64,000 nucleotides of DNA, taken from Adiantum capillus-veneris. Taxonomy: Eukaryota; Streptophyta; Polypodiopsida; Polypodiales; Pteridaceae. A program made the translations under genes and the position numbers. The stretch covers positions 136,348,108 to 136,412,107 of the forward strand of contig CM043955.1 of NCBI GenBank assembly GCA_014529385.2. The letters are read 5' to 3'. The notes beneath the pieces are model-generated. The model ran no database searches, was not told where the DNA came from, and saw only the letters and a list, made by a program, of their open reading frames with translations. Within the stretch, counting starts at the first letter, position 1, and each line of letters begins with the position of its first letter. Below, piece after piece: positions 34,207-45,150 of this stretch.

Positions 34207-35575
34207 TTATGGCTCTTGCTCTTTTACTTTTTTATCTTGTTTTTGTGAGTATAAAGCTTTATATATACATTCCCTAGAATTGGAGATTGAGAGGTCAGGG
34301 AGGAAGGATGAGAGGGAAGCAAGTGAATGATGGATGTTAGCAAACACTCCCCCCTTCCTTGGGTAGATCATACCTTTTGGAATGATGTTATCACCTTTTG
34401 AAACCAGTTGTTCCAAGTTGTTATGGGTGAAGGCTTTAACCATAGTTTTCGACTGCCCTATGCGTTTCATCTATTTGCAAGGGTGGTAAGGTACTCTCCC
34501 ATGATTTTATTTGCAACCTTGTTGTAGGTGGTGAACTTACAACGGGAGGTGCAAACTCTTTCTTGCTTGTATGGATATGTACAATGGTAGGTGGAGGTTG
34601 TGTTGAAGCTCCTATTTCCGTATAGGAACTACACGAAGAGCAAGAAGCTTCATTTGATTTCATTGTTCTTGAGCTAGGTGGAACAATTCGTTCTTTCTTT
34701 GGTACCATAACTAGCTCTGGAGCGGGTGTTTCACATTCCGTGGTTTTTTCCTTTCCACGATCTTCAACTTGTTTTGGAGCCACAGGATTGAGCTCACATG
34801 GGCCCCGTGACAAGTAGGAGCACAATTTACATTTTGGCACCCAGATTTGATCATTTCCTTTATAGTAGCTTTGGGCTTCCAATAGTTTTTTAGGAATCCA
34901 ACGCAACGTTTCTTTACATTTCTTAGGGTGAATGGGACGTCTCTTACCAAGCTCTTATCTCTAAGCACTAGCTATGGTTGCTGAAGAAGCTTTAGGGATC
35001 CACTTGTATGTTTTCTTTGTTATATTGGGATGGGTCTTGTGTGTCTGAAGCTTTATTTCAGCTACATCATTTGAAGCTCTAGAGAATTGGCTATGGGGAC
35101 ATATGGTTCAACCTCGTGGACATGCAATGTTTTGGGTTTTATTTCCTTAAGAGGCAATATCTCTGGGACTATGTCTTGAGTGGCAGGGCTAAGAGTTGGT
35201 TTCTATGTTGTGACACCCCCTATCCCCCAATCAATAGTGCATTTGGTGGCTATCATCCACGTGCATCCTAGGTTTATATTACCGTCCATAGTTCCAACAG
35301 GCATGACCAAAAAGTCTTGAGCTATAACCCCATTGTCATAAGTGACAAAAGTGTACCAGATTCCAAAAACCGCAGTTTTTTCTTGTTGACACCCTTGACT
35401 TGGATAATACTCTCAGATAGAGGTGGCTTCCCTAACTGACACCACACCCCATACGATAGCAGATTATATTTAGCACCCGTGTCCAATAGGGTATCGTAGA
35501 GGTGTATCAGAGTCCAACCAATCTTCGTCGGCTTCAACGTGGAATGCATGTGTGACTCCAAGGTTAGCCTCTCGT
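34207..35575 (-). pseudogene. ORF2: post-integrase retropepsin-like protein (A3)
   Basis: The piece 35322-35561 reads GWTLIHLYDTLLDTGAKYNLLSYGVWCQLGKPPLSESIIQVKGVNKKK. A frameshift follows, and the rest of the fold (DNGVI.QDFLVMPVG, NLG..WM, TKCTIDWG) is readable at about 35210-35340. Then come basic and linker parts at 34711-34968 and 34436-34906: LEAQSYYKGNDQIWVPKCKLC, a Ser/Pro-rich stretch and ETHRAVENYG. The LLDTGA motif is canonical for a retropepsin, unlike the protease before RT. It starts directly after the integrase frame, so it may be a separate protein or a read-through extension of Pol. Confidence 0.7.
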
Positions 35576-35577
35576 TT

Positions 35578-37200
35578 TCATCTTATGCGTTGTTGTTGCT
35601 CCTTAGCCTCAGCTTGAGCTTGTATCTTCTTCAATTCTGTTTGTGCCTTGGCTGCCTTTTTTGTATGGATGGCACGTAGCTCCTCTTGGCTTAAAGGATC
35701 ATAGTATCTTTTAAATTTGCTCCCAATGAGGAATCCATTGGTTTCAACTCCATCAAGAGTCTCCACACGAATGGTTCCCTGTGGGGTGATCTCACATACT
35801 CTATATGGTCCTTTTCCCGCATATTTCAACTTTTTCTTTTCGTTACGCACTCCATACATAAGGACTTTATCACCAACATTGATATCTTTGTTCTTTAGAT
35901 GACGGTCAAACCATTTCTTCCTCCTATCTTTCTCCACAAGTGCATTTTGCACAGCTAATTGTCTCTCTTCATCTAGCCTTTCAAGGATATATAATCGGTC
36001 AACTAAGGGGTTACCATCCCAACCTTCTTGAGAAGCTAATCGAAGACTAGGAACGACAAACTCCCATGGCATAACCGCTTCTTGGCCATACACCATCTTG
36101 AATGGTGTGCAGTTAATGGCAACTTTGTATGCAGTACGATAAGCCCATAGAGCTGATGTAAGCTTTAAATCCCAATCTATGCGATGAGCTTCCACCTTTT
36201 TGGTCAAGATAGAGATTAAGGTCTTGTTGGTGCTCTTAGCTTGGCCATTTGCTTGTGGATAATAAGGTGTGGACTTATGGTGAGCTATCATAAAGTTGGT
36301 AGTGAGTTCTTTTATTAATCCATTTATAAAATGAGTACCATTGTCACTCACAATCTCAAAGCGACAACCAAATCTTGTAAGAATGTTCTCAAAGAGAAGC
36401 TTGGCAGTTGACCTCGCATCGGCCTTTTGTGTCGCCCTGGCTTCCGCACACTTTGTCACATAGTCAGTGGCAACGATAATATATCGAGATTGAGTGCCAC
36501 GTGTTGCCGGACTAATTGGGCCTACAAAGTCCAAACCCCATTTTTCAAATGGTTGAGTCACTTTAACAGGATGTAAGGGCATCCTATCCTTTCGTCGTGT
36601 GATCTTGTAACGTTGGCATTCATCACATCCTTTTGCAAAAAGTGATGCATCCTTAAATAAGGTTGGCCACCAATAACCTGATTGCAACACCTTTCTAGCT
36701 GTTAGTTCCCCTGAGAAATGTCCTCCGGCTATACCCATGTGGGCTTCTTGCAGTATGTATAAATACTCATCCTCACGGGCGCAACGTCTAAGAATATCAT
36801 CCTTCCCTAGCCTGTAGAGTTTTCCTGCAATGAGAGAGTAGGGTTCGCATTCTTTTAACAGTTTTTGAGCTATGTCTTTACGAAGCTCTTTGGGTGGAAA
36901 ACCATTAACTAGAAAGTTCACAATCTTCTCACTCCATTCAGGTATGGTTTCGACTAGGAATAGAGAAGTATCGGGCAAGTCATCATCGACTCCAGTAGGG
37001 GCTTCACCATTGGGTATGCGAGACAAATGATCAGCCATGACATGTCTTCTACCAAGTCTCACCACAACGATAAAATCAAACTCAAGGAGATTTAACAACC
37101 ATCGTGTAATTCTTCCCGTGGAACAAGGTTTATTTACTAGATACAACAAGGGTTGATGATCAACATAGAACAAAAACTTGTTGCCAGAAGGTAGTAGCAA
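35578..37200 (-). CDS. Pol C-terminal part: RNase H end and integrase (A3)
   Basis: 540 open codons. It starts in the last RNase H block (FYVDHQPLLYLVNKP), then MADHLSRIPNGEA and a linker. The zinc domain is HMGIAGGHFSGEL with CDECQRY. The core has KWGLDFVGPIS, IVSDNGTHF, and 35 residues later QANGQAKSTNK, with Lys where DD35E has Glu. The C-terminal domain has NVGDKVLMYG and KLKYAGKGPYRVCEI, then a Gln/Ala/Lys-rich tail. Integrase would insert the cDNA. The missing Glu predicts loss of strand-transfer activity. This is the longest intact frame in the window. It is separated from RNase H by a one-base slip near 37183. Confidence 0.92.
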   Translation of the reverse strand: MLLPSGNKFLFYVDHQPLLYLVNKPCSTGRITRWLLNLLEFDFIVVVRLGRRHVMADHLSRIPNGEAPTGVDDDLPDTSLFLVETIPEWSEKIVNFLVNGFPPKELRKDIAQKLLKECEPYSLIAGKLYRLGKDDILRRCAREDEYLYILQEAHMGIAGGHFSGELTARKVLQSGYWWPTLFKDASLFAKGCDECQRYKITRRKDRMPLHPVKVTQPFEKWGLDFVGPISPATRGTQSRYIIVATDYVTKCAEARATQKADARSTAKLLFENILTRFGCRFEIVSDNGTHFINGLIKELTTNFMIAHHKSTPYYPQANGQAKSTNKTLISILTKKVEAHRIDWDLKLTSALWAYRTAYKVAINCTPFKMVYGQEAVMPWEFVVPSLRLASQEGWDGNPLVDRLYILERLDEERQLAVQNALVEKDRRKKWFDRHLKNKDINVGDKVLMYGVRNEKKKLKYAGKGPYRVCEITPQGTIRVETLDGVETNGFLIGSKFKRYYDPLSQEELRAIHTKKAAKAQTELKKIQAQAEAKEQQQRIR

Positions 37201-37592
37201 AATTTCTTCACTGCATAAATCATACCTAAACCTTCTCGCTCTGTAGTGGTGTAGTTTCTCTCGGCATCATTCAATTGACGACTTGCAAAGCTAATGGGGC
37301 AGTCTAGTTTATGTTCTCCTGGTTGAGCTAGAACACACCCAATAGTTAAGTTTGATGCATCAATATGCACATGGAAAATTACATTCCAATCGGGCACTCG
37401 TAGAATAGGAGCGCTAGTCAAGGTCTTTTTCAATGACTCATAAGCATGGTCACACTCCGCAGTCCATTGGAACTCGATAATAAGCTTGTACAAAGGACGA
37501 GCTATCTCGGCAAAGTTTAAAATAAACTGTCGGTAATAACCAACATGGCCCATGAACCTTTGAACTCCTTTATAGTTTGTAGGTGGTGGCAA
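37137..37592 (-). pseudogene. RNase H (A3)
   Basis: Same frame as the RT piece, separated from it by a single TAA at 37593-37595, where A1 has a Glu codon. It reads RFMGHVGYYRQFI, FQWTAECDHAYESLKK, VHIDASNLTIGCVLAQ and TTTEREGLGMIYAVKKF, then shifts out of frame at about 37183. The downstream part is in the 35578-37200 frame. Acidic catalytic residues are present. Confidence 0.9.
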
Positions 37593-38606
37593 TTATGCAA
37601 TGGCTTTAATTTTGCTCTCATCTGTGGAAATCCCATTTTTGGACACTATATGCCATAAAAGAACTCCATGTTTAACCCAAAATTGGCATTTGAAATGGTT
37701 TAAGGAGATGCGATACAATCTACACACTTTTTGTAAGCATGATAGATGTTCTTTCCAAGAGGAATAAACACAAAGGTCATCTAAGAAAGCTTCACAAAAC
37801 TCCCTCAAATATTCTCTAAAAGCAGCGTTTATTAATGTTTGAAAGGTAGCCGGGGCATTGGTTAAGCCAAAAGCCATAACACGAAATGCGAACACTCCAA
37901 ATTCGATTATAAAGGTTGTTTTAGCTTGGTCCTCCAGCGCAATTGTGATTTGATTGTAGCCAGAGTACCCATCTAAAAAGCTATAAGCTTCCTTCCCTGC
38001 AAATCTTTCAAGCACATGTTCTGAATATGGCAAGGGGTAATGGTCCTTCCTAGTGGCGGCATTGACCTTCTTGAGATCCACGCACACTCTAAGTTTCCCA
38101 TTATTTTTTGGCACAATCACTATTGGAGACACCCATTCTGAGTGCTCAATAGGGTGTATGAATCCGCATTCCACAAGCTTTTCAATCTCTTCTTGAATGA
38201 TTTTTGCATATTTAGGATTCATTGGGTAGGGTCGTTGCTGAACTGGTTTAGCCATGCTATTCATGAGGATTGTGTGTTGCACCACGGAAAGTGGAACACC
38301 TTTCATATCATGATATGTCCAGGCAAATAAATCCCTGAATTCCTTGAGAAGTTCTTTAAGTACACACTCCTCAGTCTCGGTCAGATCTTGGGCAATGAAA
38401 ACAGGTTTAAACTCTTCTCCTGGGTCTGCTAACTCTATTTCCTTAACTATCGCTGGACCGTCATAGACTCCATTGCTCCCATCGATAGGTTTTCTTTGAG
38501 CCTTTGTATACACAACCTTACGTTCCTCTGTGGTATAGGATTTGAAATGTTCAGGTGTAGGGTGTAAGTCTGTGGAGTCCTGTTGTTCTGTGGACTGTGA
38601 TTTCAC
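37593..38606 (-). pseudogene. reverse transcriptase (A3)
   Basis: 337 open codons with an acidic linker first (IELADPGEEFKPVFIAQDLTETEE). RT blocks follow: YPMNPKYAKIIQEEIEKLVECGFI, SEWVSPIVIVPKNNGKLRVCVDLKKVN, LPYSEHVLERFAGKEAYSFLDGYSGYNQI, AFGLTNAPATFQ and FLDDLCVYSSW. All catalytic aspartates are intact. Compared with A1 only minor changes are seen. The single stop after KIKAIA is the main defect in this region. Confidence 0.93.
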
Positions 38607-38807
38607 TTCCGATTCCTTTTGTTGTTGAGCTAACTCTCGATTTTGTCATCTCCTTACAGTACGGCTCAACTTTGGCTTCTCTGTAGCCTCTAGTTGTGTG
38701 ATGTCAATGGGTTGTGGACTACACCACATAACGCTTTGAAGGTATTCACCCCAGTTATCTACCAACTTCCGATGAGCATCACATGTACCTATATAATTAA
38801 GCCATTC

Positions 38808-39690
38808 TCGTGAAGATGGCCAATGGGTCTATTGTTAAACCTATTGGGATGCTAGAAGATTTCAAGATCAAGGTCTTTGGATATAAAATAAGGATTACCT
38901 TCATTGTTATGGATTTCTCCAAGCACACTATGGCATCAAAGATGATCTTAGGACGTCCTTTCATGAGGGAAGCAAAAATGGTGCATGACTGGTCTAAAAA
39001 CCATGTCTACTTACAGTTCCAAGATTCTGTCATTTGAGTGGATCTTGTTACTGGTCGAGCACATCCTCTAGGAAATAGGTTTATAATTGATCATAGATAT
39101 GACACAACAGTTCACTCGGCCCCATTGCAGTATTGTTACACGTGTAAAGCGGACACTGATGTTGGGGAAGATTCTCCTTATATGGATGTACTATCTGGGA
39201 TGACTGAGTCGGAGAATGTGGATTGGATCCACCTAGCAGCAACCATAGACACTTGGGGGAATAGGGGGACGATGTGGGTAACACCTGAGGGGGATGAAAT
39301 ACCACCACTTGTACCCTTAAATATGCTAGAAGCAATGCATATAGCTTCTGATGATCTACAATATGAAAGTTTGACTGGCATTGGAACCGGTAGCGCCTCA
39401 CAAGACTATAGCGCACACAATTTGGGGTCAGAATCATCAGTTGAAATTGACTTTGAGGACGAAGAATCTGAGTTAAATCTTAGTGCAAATGTGGGGACAA
39501 ACCATTCAAGGGCCAGTGGTACCCTAGATGACAATCTATCCAAGGGAGCAGAAGACACAAGTAGTGATTCATCTAGTGACTCTTCACTAGAGATCAGTCG
39601 TAATCAAAAATTAAACAAGAAGAGTAAGAGATATAAGAGGCGAAGATATCGAGCAAATGTGCGTGCTAGAATAAATGAAAAGAAATCTAC
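38808..39690 (+). pseudogene. Inverted segment carrying the protease C-terminus (A3)
   Basis: This block reads on the plus strand although the rest of A3 reads on the minus strand. It carries MANGSIVKPIGMLEDFKIKVFGYKIR, SKMILGRPFMREAKMVHDWSKNHVYLQFQDSVI, then (after a TGA at 39035-39037) LVTGRAHPLGNRFIID, and an acidic stretch ending in RYKRRRYRANVRARINEK. In A1 the same sequence (about 21200-22050) is collinear with the rest of pol. Breakpoints are at about 38807 and 39690, next to ATTC and ATCTACTATGG. About 880 bp are inverted. Confidence 0.88.
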
Positions 39691-40617
39691 TATGGTTGTG
39701 GTCGCAAGGTGAGGTCTTCCCATAGTTTCCCACCAATTTTTAGTCACAATGCTAACCCCAACGCCACCATCAAGGATTCCCTTCATAGTTAATCCCTTAG
39801 TAGTGATTGGTATGGTCGCATTGGATTCATCACCCTCAAAGTATTGTCCCAACTTGTTAATAGGTATTTCTATAACAAGGTTCTCATCTAGGTTGGGTTG
39901 TGGATCTAAGTGTTCCTCCTCTGTTGGCATCTCCCCAGCTCCATCCATTTGTGCAAATTGTGGTAGCCCAAACTTTAGTTCTCCATTGAGGAAGGCTCGA
40001 AGAGCTGAGACTAGCTCAGGGTCTTTATATAGTTTGTACATGATGGTGGTTCTAACTTCTGAAAACATGAAATCCATCAATTTGGCAATGTTTAACGGCA
40101 CCTTTTGGGCTTCAGTCCCTTGATGTGGGGAAGATGGGATCTCCATTTCTTCGATAGGATCAGTAGTCCCTCTGTAAACATTCTTTCCATCAAGAAGTGA
40201 GTATGCTCACTTTCCCATGACTTTAAGTCACTTTCTTCCTGGATGAAACTAGGTATGGCTAAGGGTCTATGGACTTGGTGAGGTTGTTGTTGCGTAGGGA
40301 ACATGGTGCTGTAATCTGGATCTGCCTAGGTGCTGGTTCTAGATACCTTTGGGTATCTTCTACCAAACTCCTTAATTGCTTGACTCGCTCAATCTCCTCT
40401 GTAGGGTTTGGATAAGTTCCTATCTTCTTCTTGGATCCTGGCCATTGTGGCTCATGAAGATCTTCCTTGTTGGTTTCTATCTTAGTGGTTGTTTTGGTCT
40501 CCATGGTTTCACCCGAATCAGAATCTTCAGAGTCCATATATACGGGATCGTTCACCAGTCCCTATGTTGGTCTTTGAACTGGGGTCTGACTTCGCTGCTT
40601 TTTGCGATCTCTTTCTT
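39690..40617 (-). pseudogene. Protease N-terminus with D-G-G motif and gag-pol linker (A3)
   Basis: The piece 39604-40146 reads LMDFMFSEVRTTIMYKLYKDPELVSALRAFLNGELKFGLPQFAQMDGAGEM, then PINKLGQYFEGDESN, and MKGILDGGVGVSIVTKNWWETMGRPHLATTTIV, at which point the inversion begins. The active-site triad is D-G-G as in A1. The linker pieces 40092-40304 and 40259-40555 are in other frames. The last part of the open frame (to 39604) is shadow from the inverted segment. Confidence 0.8.
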
Positions 40618-41531
40618 CATGTTTTCTTCTTTTTTTGAGATTGGGCACTTGATGCCGTGTCTCTTTCCTCAAGAATATAATTTTGTTTTTGGAGCATCGA
40701 TCGTGTGAGTACGTTTACTGGTACCACAGGTGTACTTTGTGATGGCTCCTCGGTAACTTCAATCAAGTTTAATGGCGTGATCTTCGGTGCATTTGGATTA
40801 TTTGGACATTGGGCAATCAAATGATCTATGCCACATTGATTACACATGAGTATTGGCATTGTAGACGTGCTCCCTCGATTGGTTTGCATTAGTGTGGCGT
40901 TCTTTTGTAGCCTAATAGGACACTCGGCTACACGATGTGGACCTCCACACTCATAGCATTGAAGAGGTGGTCTCTTAGCAGTGTAATTGATATTTTGGTC
41001 TCTTGCCACAAGAGCAGCTACTTGATATACAGGTTCGACTTGTCCCCAATAGTCCTCCATGTAGTATTGTGGATTTTCTTCAAGCACATCTATCACATAG
41101 GCAATATTAGGATCTATATCTTCCTCACAGCCTTCCAAACAAGCAATAGATGACTCACAACCCACTTGATTCACTGAAGTGATTCTCGGATGTGGTGGTT
41201 GCGGTCCTAGCACTGGAGGTGGTAAAGGTGTTGTTTGAACAACATTTTGGGCCCTAGGGACCATGTGTTGTGACGTTTGTTCAAGAGGTGGGGCCGACAT
41301 CAATGCAAGCACTCGAGGTGTGTCTGTCCATGGTAAGGTTGGTCTATTGGCCATCGCGCGCTTAAATACTATGCAATCCTTAGCTTGATGACCATACCTC
41401 CCACAGGCATTGCAGTTCCCATTGAATTTTACTCTAAAAAGTAGGGCATTCACTGGTACTATGCAGTCCATAGCATACTGAGCACCATTGCTGCTCCCTT
41501 CTTGGATACATATGATTGTTTTGTGGAGCAC
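40617..41531 (-). pseudogene. gag: gag zinc-knuckle region (A3)
   Basis: 304 open codons with CNACGRYGHQAKDC, CYECGGPHRVAEC and CNQCGIDHLIAQC. A fourth, CSVCYGLHSTSEC, lies in the preceding frame at 41434-41480. Three of the four have C-X2-C-X3-H-X4-C spacing, one residue shorter than the usual CCHC knuckle, and only CNACGRYGHQAKDC is canonical. Between them are proline-rich spacers and DIDPNIAYVIDVLEENPQYYMEDY. It ends with QSQKKKKT. This region should bind element RNA for packaging. Confidence 0.8.
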
Positions 41532-43796
41532 GATTGTCTTTAAGACTCTCTTGAATAGCCTTGGTGAGATCTGCTAAAGTCATCTCAGATATCTTTGGCT
41601 CCTTAGAAATAGGCTTTAGGGTCATTGGCTGATGCCCCGATGCTTGCGAGCTAATAGATTTAGGCTCAACAGACACTCTTTCTCCTTGAATCATTAAATT
41701 ATCCTCCAATTGGATCGCATTGGTGGTGACTGCTTCCAAAGTGGTGATACCTCTAATGACTAGGCCATTGTAGATATCCTCATGTCGTAATCCCCTAATG
41801 AATCTATCAAGCATTTGGTTATTGTTGAAGTGCTCATTTGGATTACAACGAGAATTCAAATGCTTCAAGCGACTTATAAAGTCTCTCACCGACTCTCCTT
41901 CCTCTCATTGGGCTTTCTGGAGCTGAGAGGCTACACCCCAAAGCACTCCCTCTCGTATGTATTCTTTCTAGAACAGTCTCCTAAGAGTAGGGTAAATTGT
42001 TTTTTCTTCCACCCTTAGGGTTCTATACCAATCCCCAGCCTTTCCACTTAAGGGTAGGCTTAAAGCATTACTTTTATGCAGGTCATTGTGTTCTCCTAGA
42101 GAATCACATATTTGTTCAAACACTTCGATATGCTTTCTCACATCCCCGTCTCCACTAAATTTTTGTGTGAGCTTGGCTATTTGTACTGCCTTACTTCTAG
42201 GCTCTCTATCAGGAGTGTTACGCATATTCTCAGCAATAGATCGACCAATAGCTTGAGCAAATGTTGCCAAGTCACCTAAGTGAGCAGGCACCGTGGGTGA
42301 AGGTGCTCCAGAGACTACATGTGGAGTAGGTATTGGCATTGGGCTTGGTGCATAGGAAGCCCTTGGGTTCCACGTTGGGTACGATGTTGTGCCATGTGGT
42401 GGCCCAAAGTTCATATGTGTGGCCCTAGGCATAGCAGACATCGGATGTGACATGCTGATGCTAGCCGGTATTGTCCCATGGAAATAAGAGCTTCGTGTTG
42501 TGGTTGTGAAGCATAGGTAGTTGAAACAATGGGAGGAGTAGAGACTACATGAGTACGAGGACCCATGGGTGTATACGATTGGTACACACTTGTAGGTACT
42601 GTTGCAGGCATTGAGCTACCATGTATCGGTGCTTTACTAACAAATGAGGTCCATGGCATGTTTCTTGGCATGCCCATCATTGGGGTAGGCATGGTAGACG
42701 TGGTGTCATCAAGGGAAAGATGAGCTAAACTTGGAAAGGTAAAGCTATCACTTGTGGGCTAAGATTGCACTGAGACCCCTGGAGAAACAACATATGGATC
42801 CATCGAACTTACCGAGGGAGTCTCCATTTGCAATAAGGTCGGTTGTTTAGCCTTTCTTGTATCTAAGAATCTCATGAGACCCGTTGAAGGCATGTGGATC
42901 CCCTTGTTCTGTCTCTCTAACTCAATGACCCTATGGATGACCTCAGAAACTCTTTGTTGTTGATCCTCCACACTAGTAGCACCCATTGTGGATTGTAGGA
43001 TATCTAACCAACCCACGTGAAAGGTGTGACCCGTGTATAGATCGGTCAGAGTTTCCGTTTGTAGTTCGTACTCCCAGTTATCATTTAAGAACGCTCCATC
43101 TAGGATTGAGGTGCTAGGGGTGTCCTTTGAGCTAGATGCAATGTTGCTTTCTAGGGGTTGGTCCTTAGCAGTTGCTAAGTCAGGAGCACTCGATTGCTCT
43201 CTTAGCAAGGATATTCACACAGGGGCTTTCGCTTTTAATTCTCTTTGTTGCTCCGCCTTGCGTAAGCTCTCGATTTCCTTTTCCCTCGCTGCAAGGATAT
43301 ATCGCTCAACCTTTTGCACTTCGGCAAGGCTTCTACCATCGGGTAATATGACCTCGGAGGGTAATAGCTCTAAAGAGTGAGAAGGTGCAGTGAATGAAGT
43401 ATTCACTTGCAAATTCTCTAAGGACATAGGCTCTACTTTGGTCATGAATGGAGAATTTACTTCCCCACCCCCCTCATTTACATCATTAGCTCCATGTTCG
43501 AAGGGAATGGCTCTACTAAAGGTTTCCTTCAGGCGGCTAAGCACGCTCTGCCTGGACCGCGGGCCCATGGCATGCATGTCTTGGCTTGAGCTATCAGGAT
43601 TAGGCATTGGGAAACCCTCCATGACGTCGTAGTCAGAGGAAGAGTCACTAGCCACTATGTTCGGGTCTTGGTTTGTACTACCTTGGGTCCCCACCGAGGG
43701 CCCGGAACCTAAAGTAGGTGGATATTGAGAACTCGCGTAAGTCAAAATTCTCTCTAGTTGCTCCATCTCTATAACACGACCAGAGCACAGATGCAT
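41434..43796 (-). pseudogene. gag: gag N-terminal arm and capsid (A3)
   Basis: ATG at 43796 starts MHLCSGRVIEMEQLERIL, the same start as the second copy at 48371. A TGA near 43213 breaks the arm, where the other copy has an open codon. The arm is Ser/Pro/Met-rich with long low-complexity stretches (42411-42692). The capsid is at 41968-42453: SKAVQIAKLTQKFSGDGDVRKHIEVFEQI and LPLSGKAGDWYRTL. It is followed at 41434-41889 by RDFISRLKHLNSRCNPNEHFN and FIRGLRHEDIYNGL. The capsid motifs place it as a Ty3 gag. Frameshifts occur near 41930 and 42450. Confidence 0.82.
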
Positions 43797-44527
43797 GTGC
43801 CTTTGGCACCCTACAAGCGTCGGCGATTAACTTCGAAGGTTAACCGCTTACTTTTTTAAGCGTACGTTTTCACTCGTGTTTTTTATGTTTTTAATGTTTT
43901 TTTAATATTTTTGAATGATCTATTTTTTTAATTAAAGTGTGTGATAGCTCAAAACAAGCGTATCACTCAGAGGGTCGCGGTGTGCTTTACAGCACAACGT
44001 TCAGTCACCTGAAGCTCCATTGGTCATCAAAAAAGTCAATTTTTAGCTACGTGTGAAGCTAAAATTCGTAATTTTAAAGGGTGATAGATGCCTAAGCCTG
44101 AGCGTGAGCTTGGGCTTGGGCTGGGTCTGGGAGATATTCTCGCTCCCGGTCCTACCTTTAATTTTTTTTAATAAATTAATTTAAAAGATAAGGTCGCCGC
44201 GGCCTGCGCGAGAGCACACACACACAGTCTACCTACCTACTTTCAACTAATACACCTACTATTACACACTAACACACTCTATTAGCTCTCACAGATCTAC
44301 TTCCTACTTAATGTACAATACATTACAGAGAACTAACAACCTTAATACTAACACCTTACACAGAGAAAAAACACAATACCTTTGAAAACTCCATTAACAG
44401 AAAAAAATACACAGTAGTACACGAAATCCTTCTTCTCAACACACACACCCTCCTTCCTTACCTTTCCTACAATTGAAATTGCACCACAAAAGAAGCACAG
44501 AGTGCCATTCAAGCTTAGTGTATGGCA
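43797..44527 (-). other. A3 inner untranslated leader
   Basis: Lies between the primer site and gag start on the minus strand. It is closely paralleled by 48400-49138. It contains CCCAAGC-type repeats near 44110-44130 and an AT-rich patch near 44165. No gene. Confidence 0.7.
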
Positions 44528-44546
44528 TTCCCCGGCAGCGGCGCCA
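44528..44546 (-). other. Primer binding site, inner copy (tRNA-Asp type)
   Basis: The minus strand reads TGGCGCCGCTGCCGGGGAA, four bases from the inner LTR. Plant tRNA-Asp ends in ...CCCCGGCAACGGCGCCA, so this is complementary except at one position. This primer type is common in the Athila group. Confidence 0.88.
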
Positions 44547-44550
44547 GAAA

Positions 44551-44803
44551 TGTTCGCGTATGTCGCACGTGTCAATGTAAGGAACTTGCCGATACACTAC
44601 GTGCGAGCCACAAATGGCTCCAAGCACACAACAAGCCTAAACTAGCAAGCTGTAAGATGGTGTTGGTGTGTCACTCACCGCTCTACACTGCTTGTCGTGG
44701 AGGATTCCTCGCCGCGAAGAAGAGGGAGACGCCGCTACGCCGCGCTCAACCGCCTCGCCGCTGTCGTGCCGCCGCAATGCTCGATCGCACTCTCTCTCTC
44801 ACG

Positions 44804-44854
<51 letters not shown>

Positions 44855-45150
44855 GGAGATGAAGAAGAAGAAGATGGACATGGAGCAAGAGCACTCTTCA
44901 ATTGCACAAATGAGAGAATGAGTGAATTTTAGGTTTAGTTGACTTTTATATGAGCTCACCCCATTCACACTTGGGCGCCCATGCTTAGCCAACTAATCCC
45001 TTGAATGTTCCAGTTAGAGTGCGCCTCTCATCGGCGATCACTCTTACCCTTTTCCTATTGAACCGACAAGCCCGGTACCTGACTCTACCATGTAAATAAT
45101 ACAACATCCGTCATAGGTGATATGGTGTCCGTGAGCTGTGAGGGTTAACA
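44551..45150 (-). repeat. Inner (third) LTR of A3, 600 bp
   Basis: On the plus strand starts TGTTCGCG and ends GGTTAACA, followed directly by copia B2 (CACTTTATG). It is a 5' LTR because the primer site and leader lie on its left. It lacks an ACATT flank. Variants such as AAGAGGGAGACG differ from the two outer LTRs, which share AAGAAGGAGCCG. Confidence 0.93.
44787..44852. repeat. TC/CA microsatellite in inner LTR
   Basis: A short TC tract, GCATA, then about 21 CA units (44809-44852). Here only the distal CA tract is expanded. Confidence 0.95.

Noticed and set aside
38808-39712. A separate plus-strand gene in A3
   Set aside because: Its sequence equals the protease segment of A1, so it is an inverted part of the same element.
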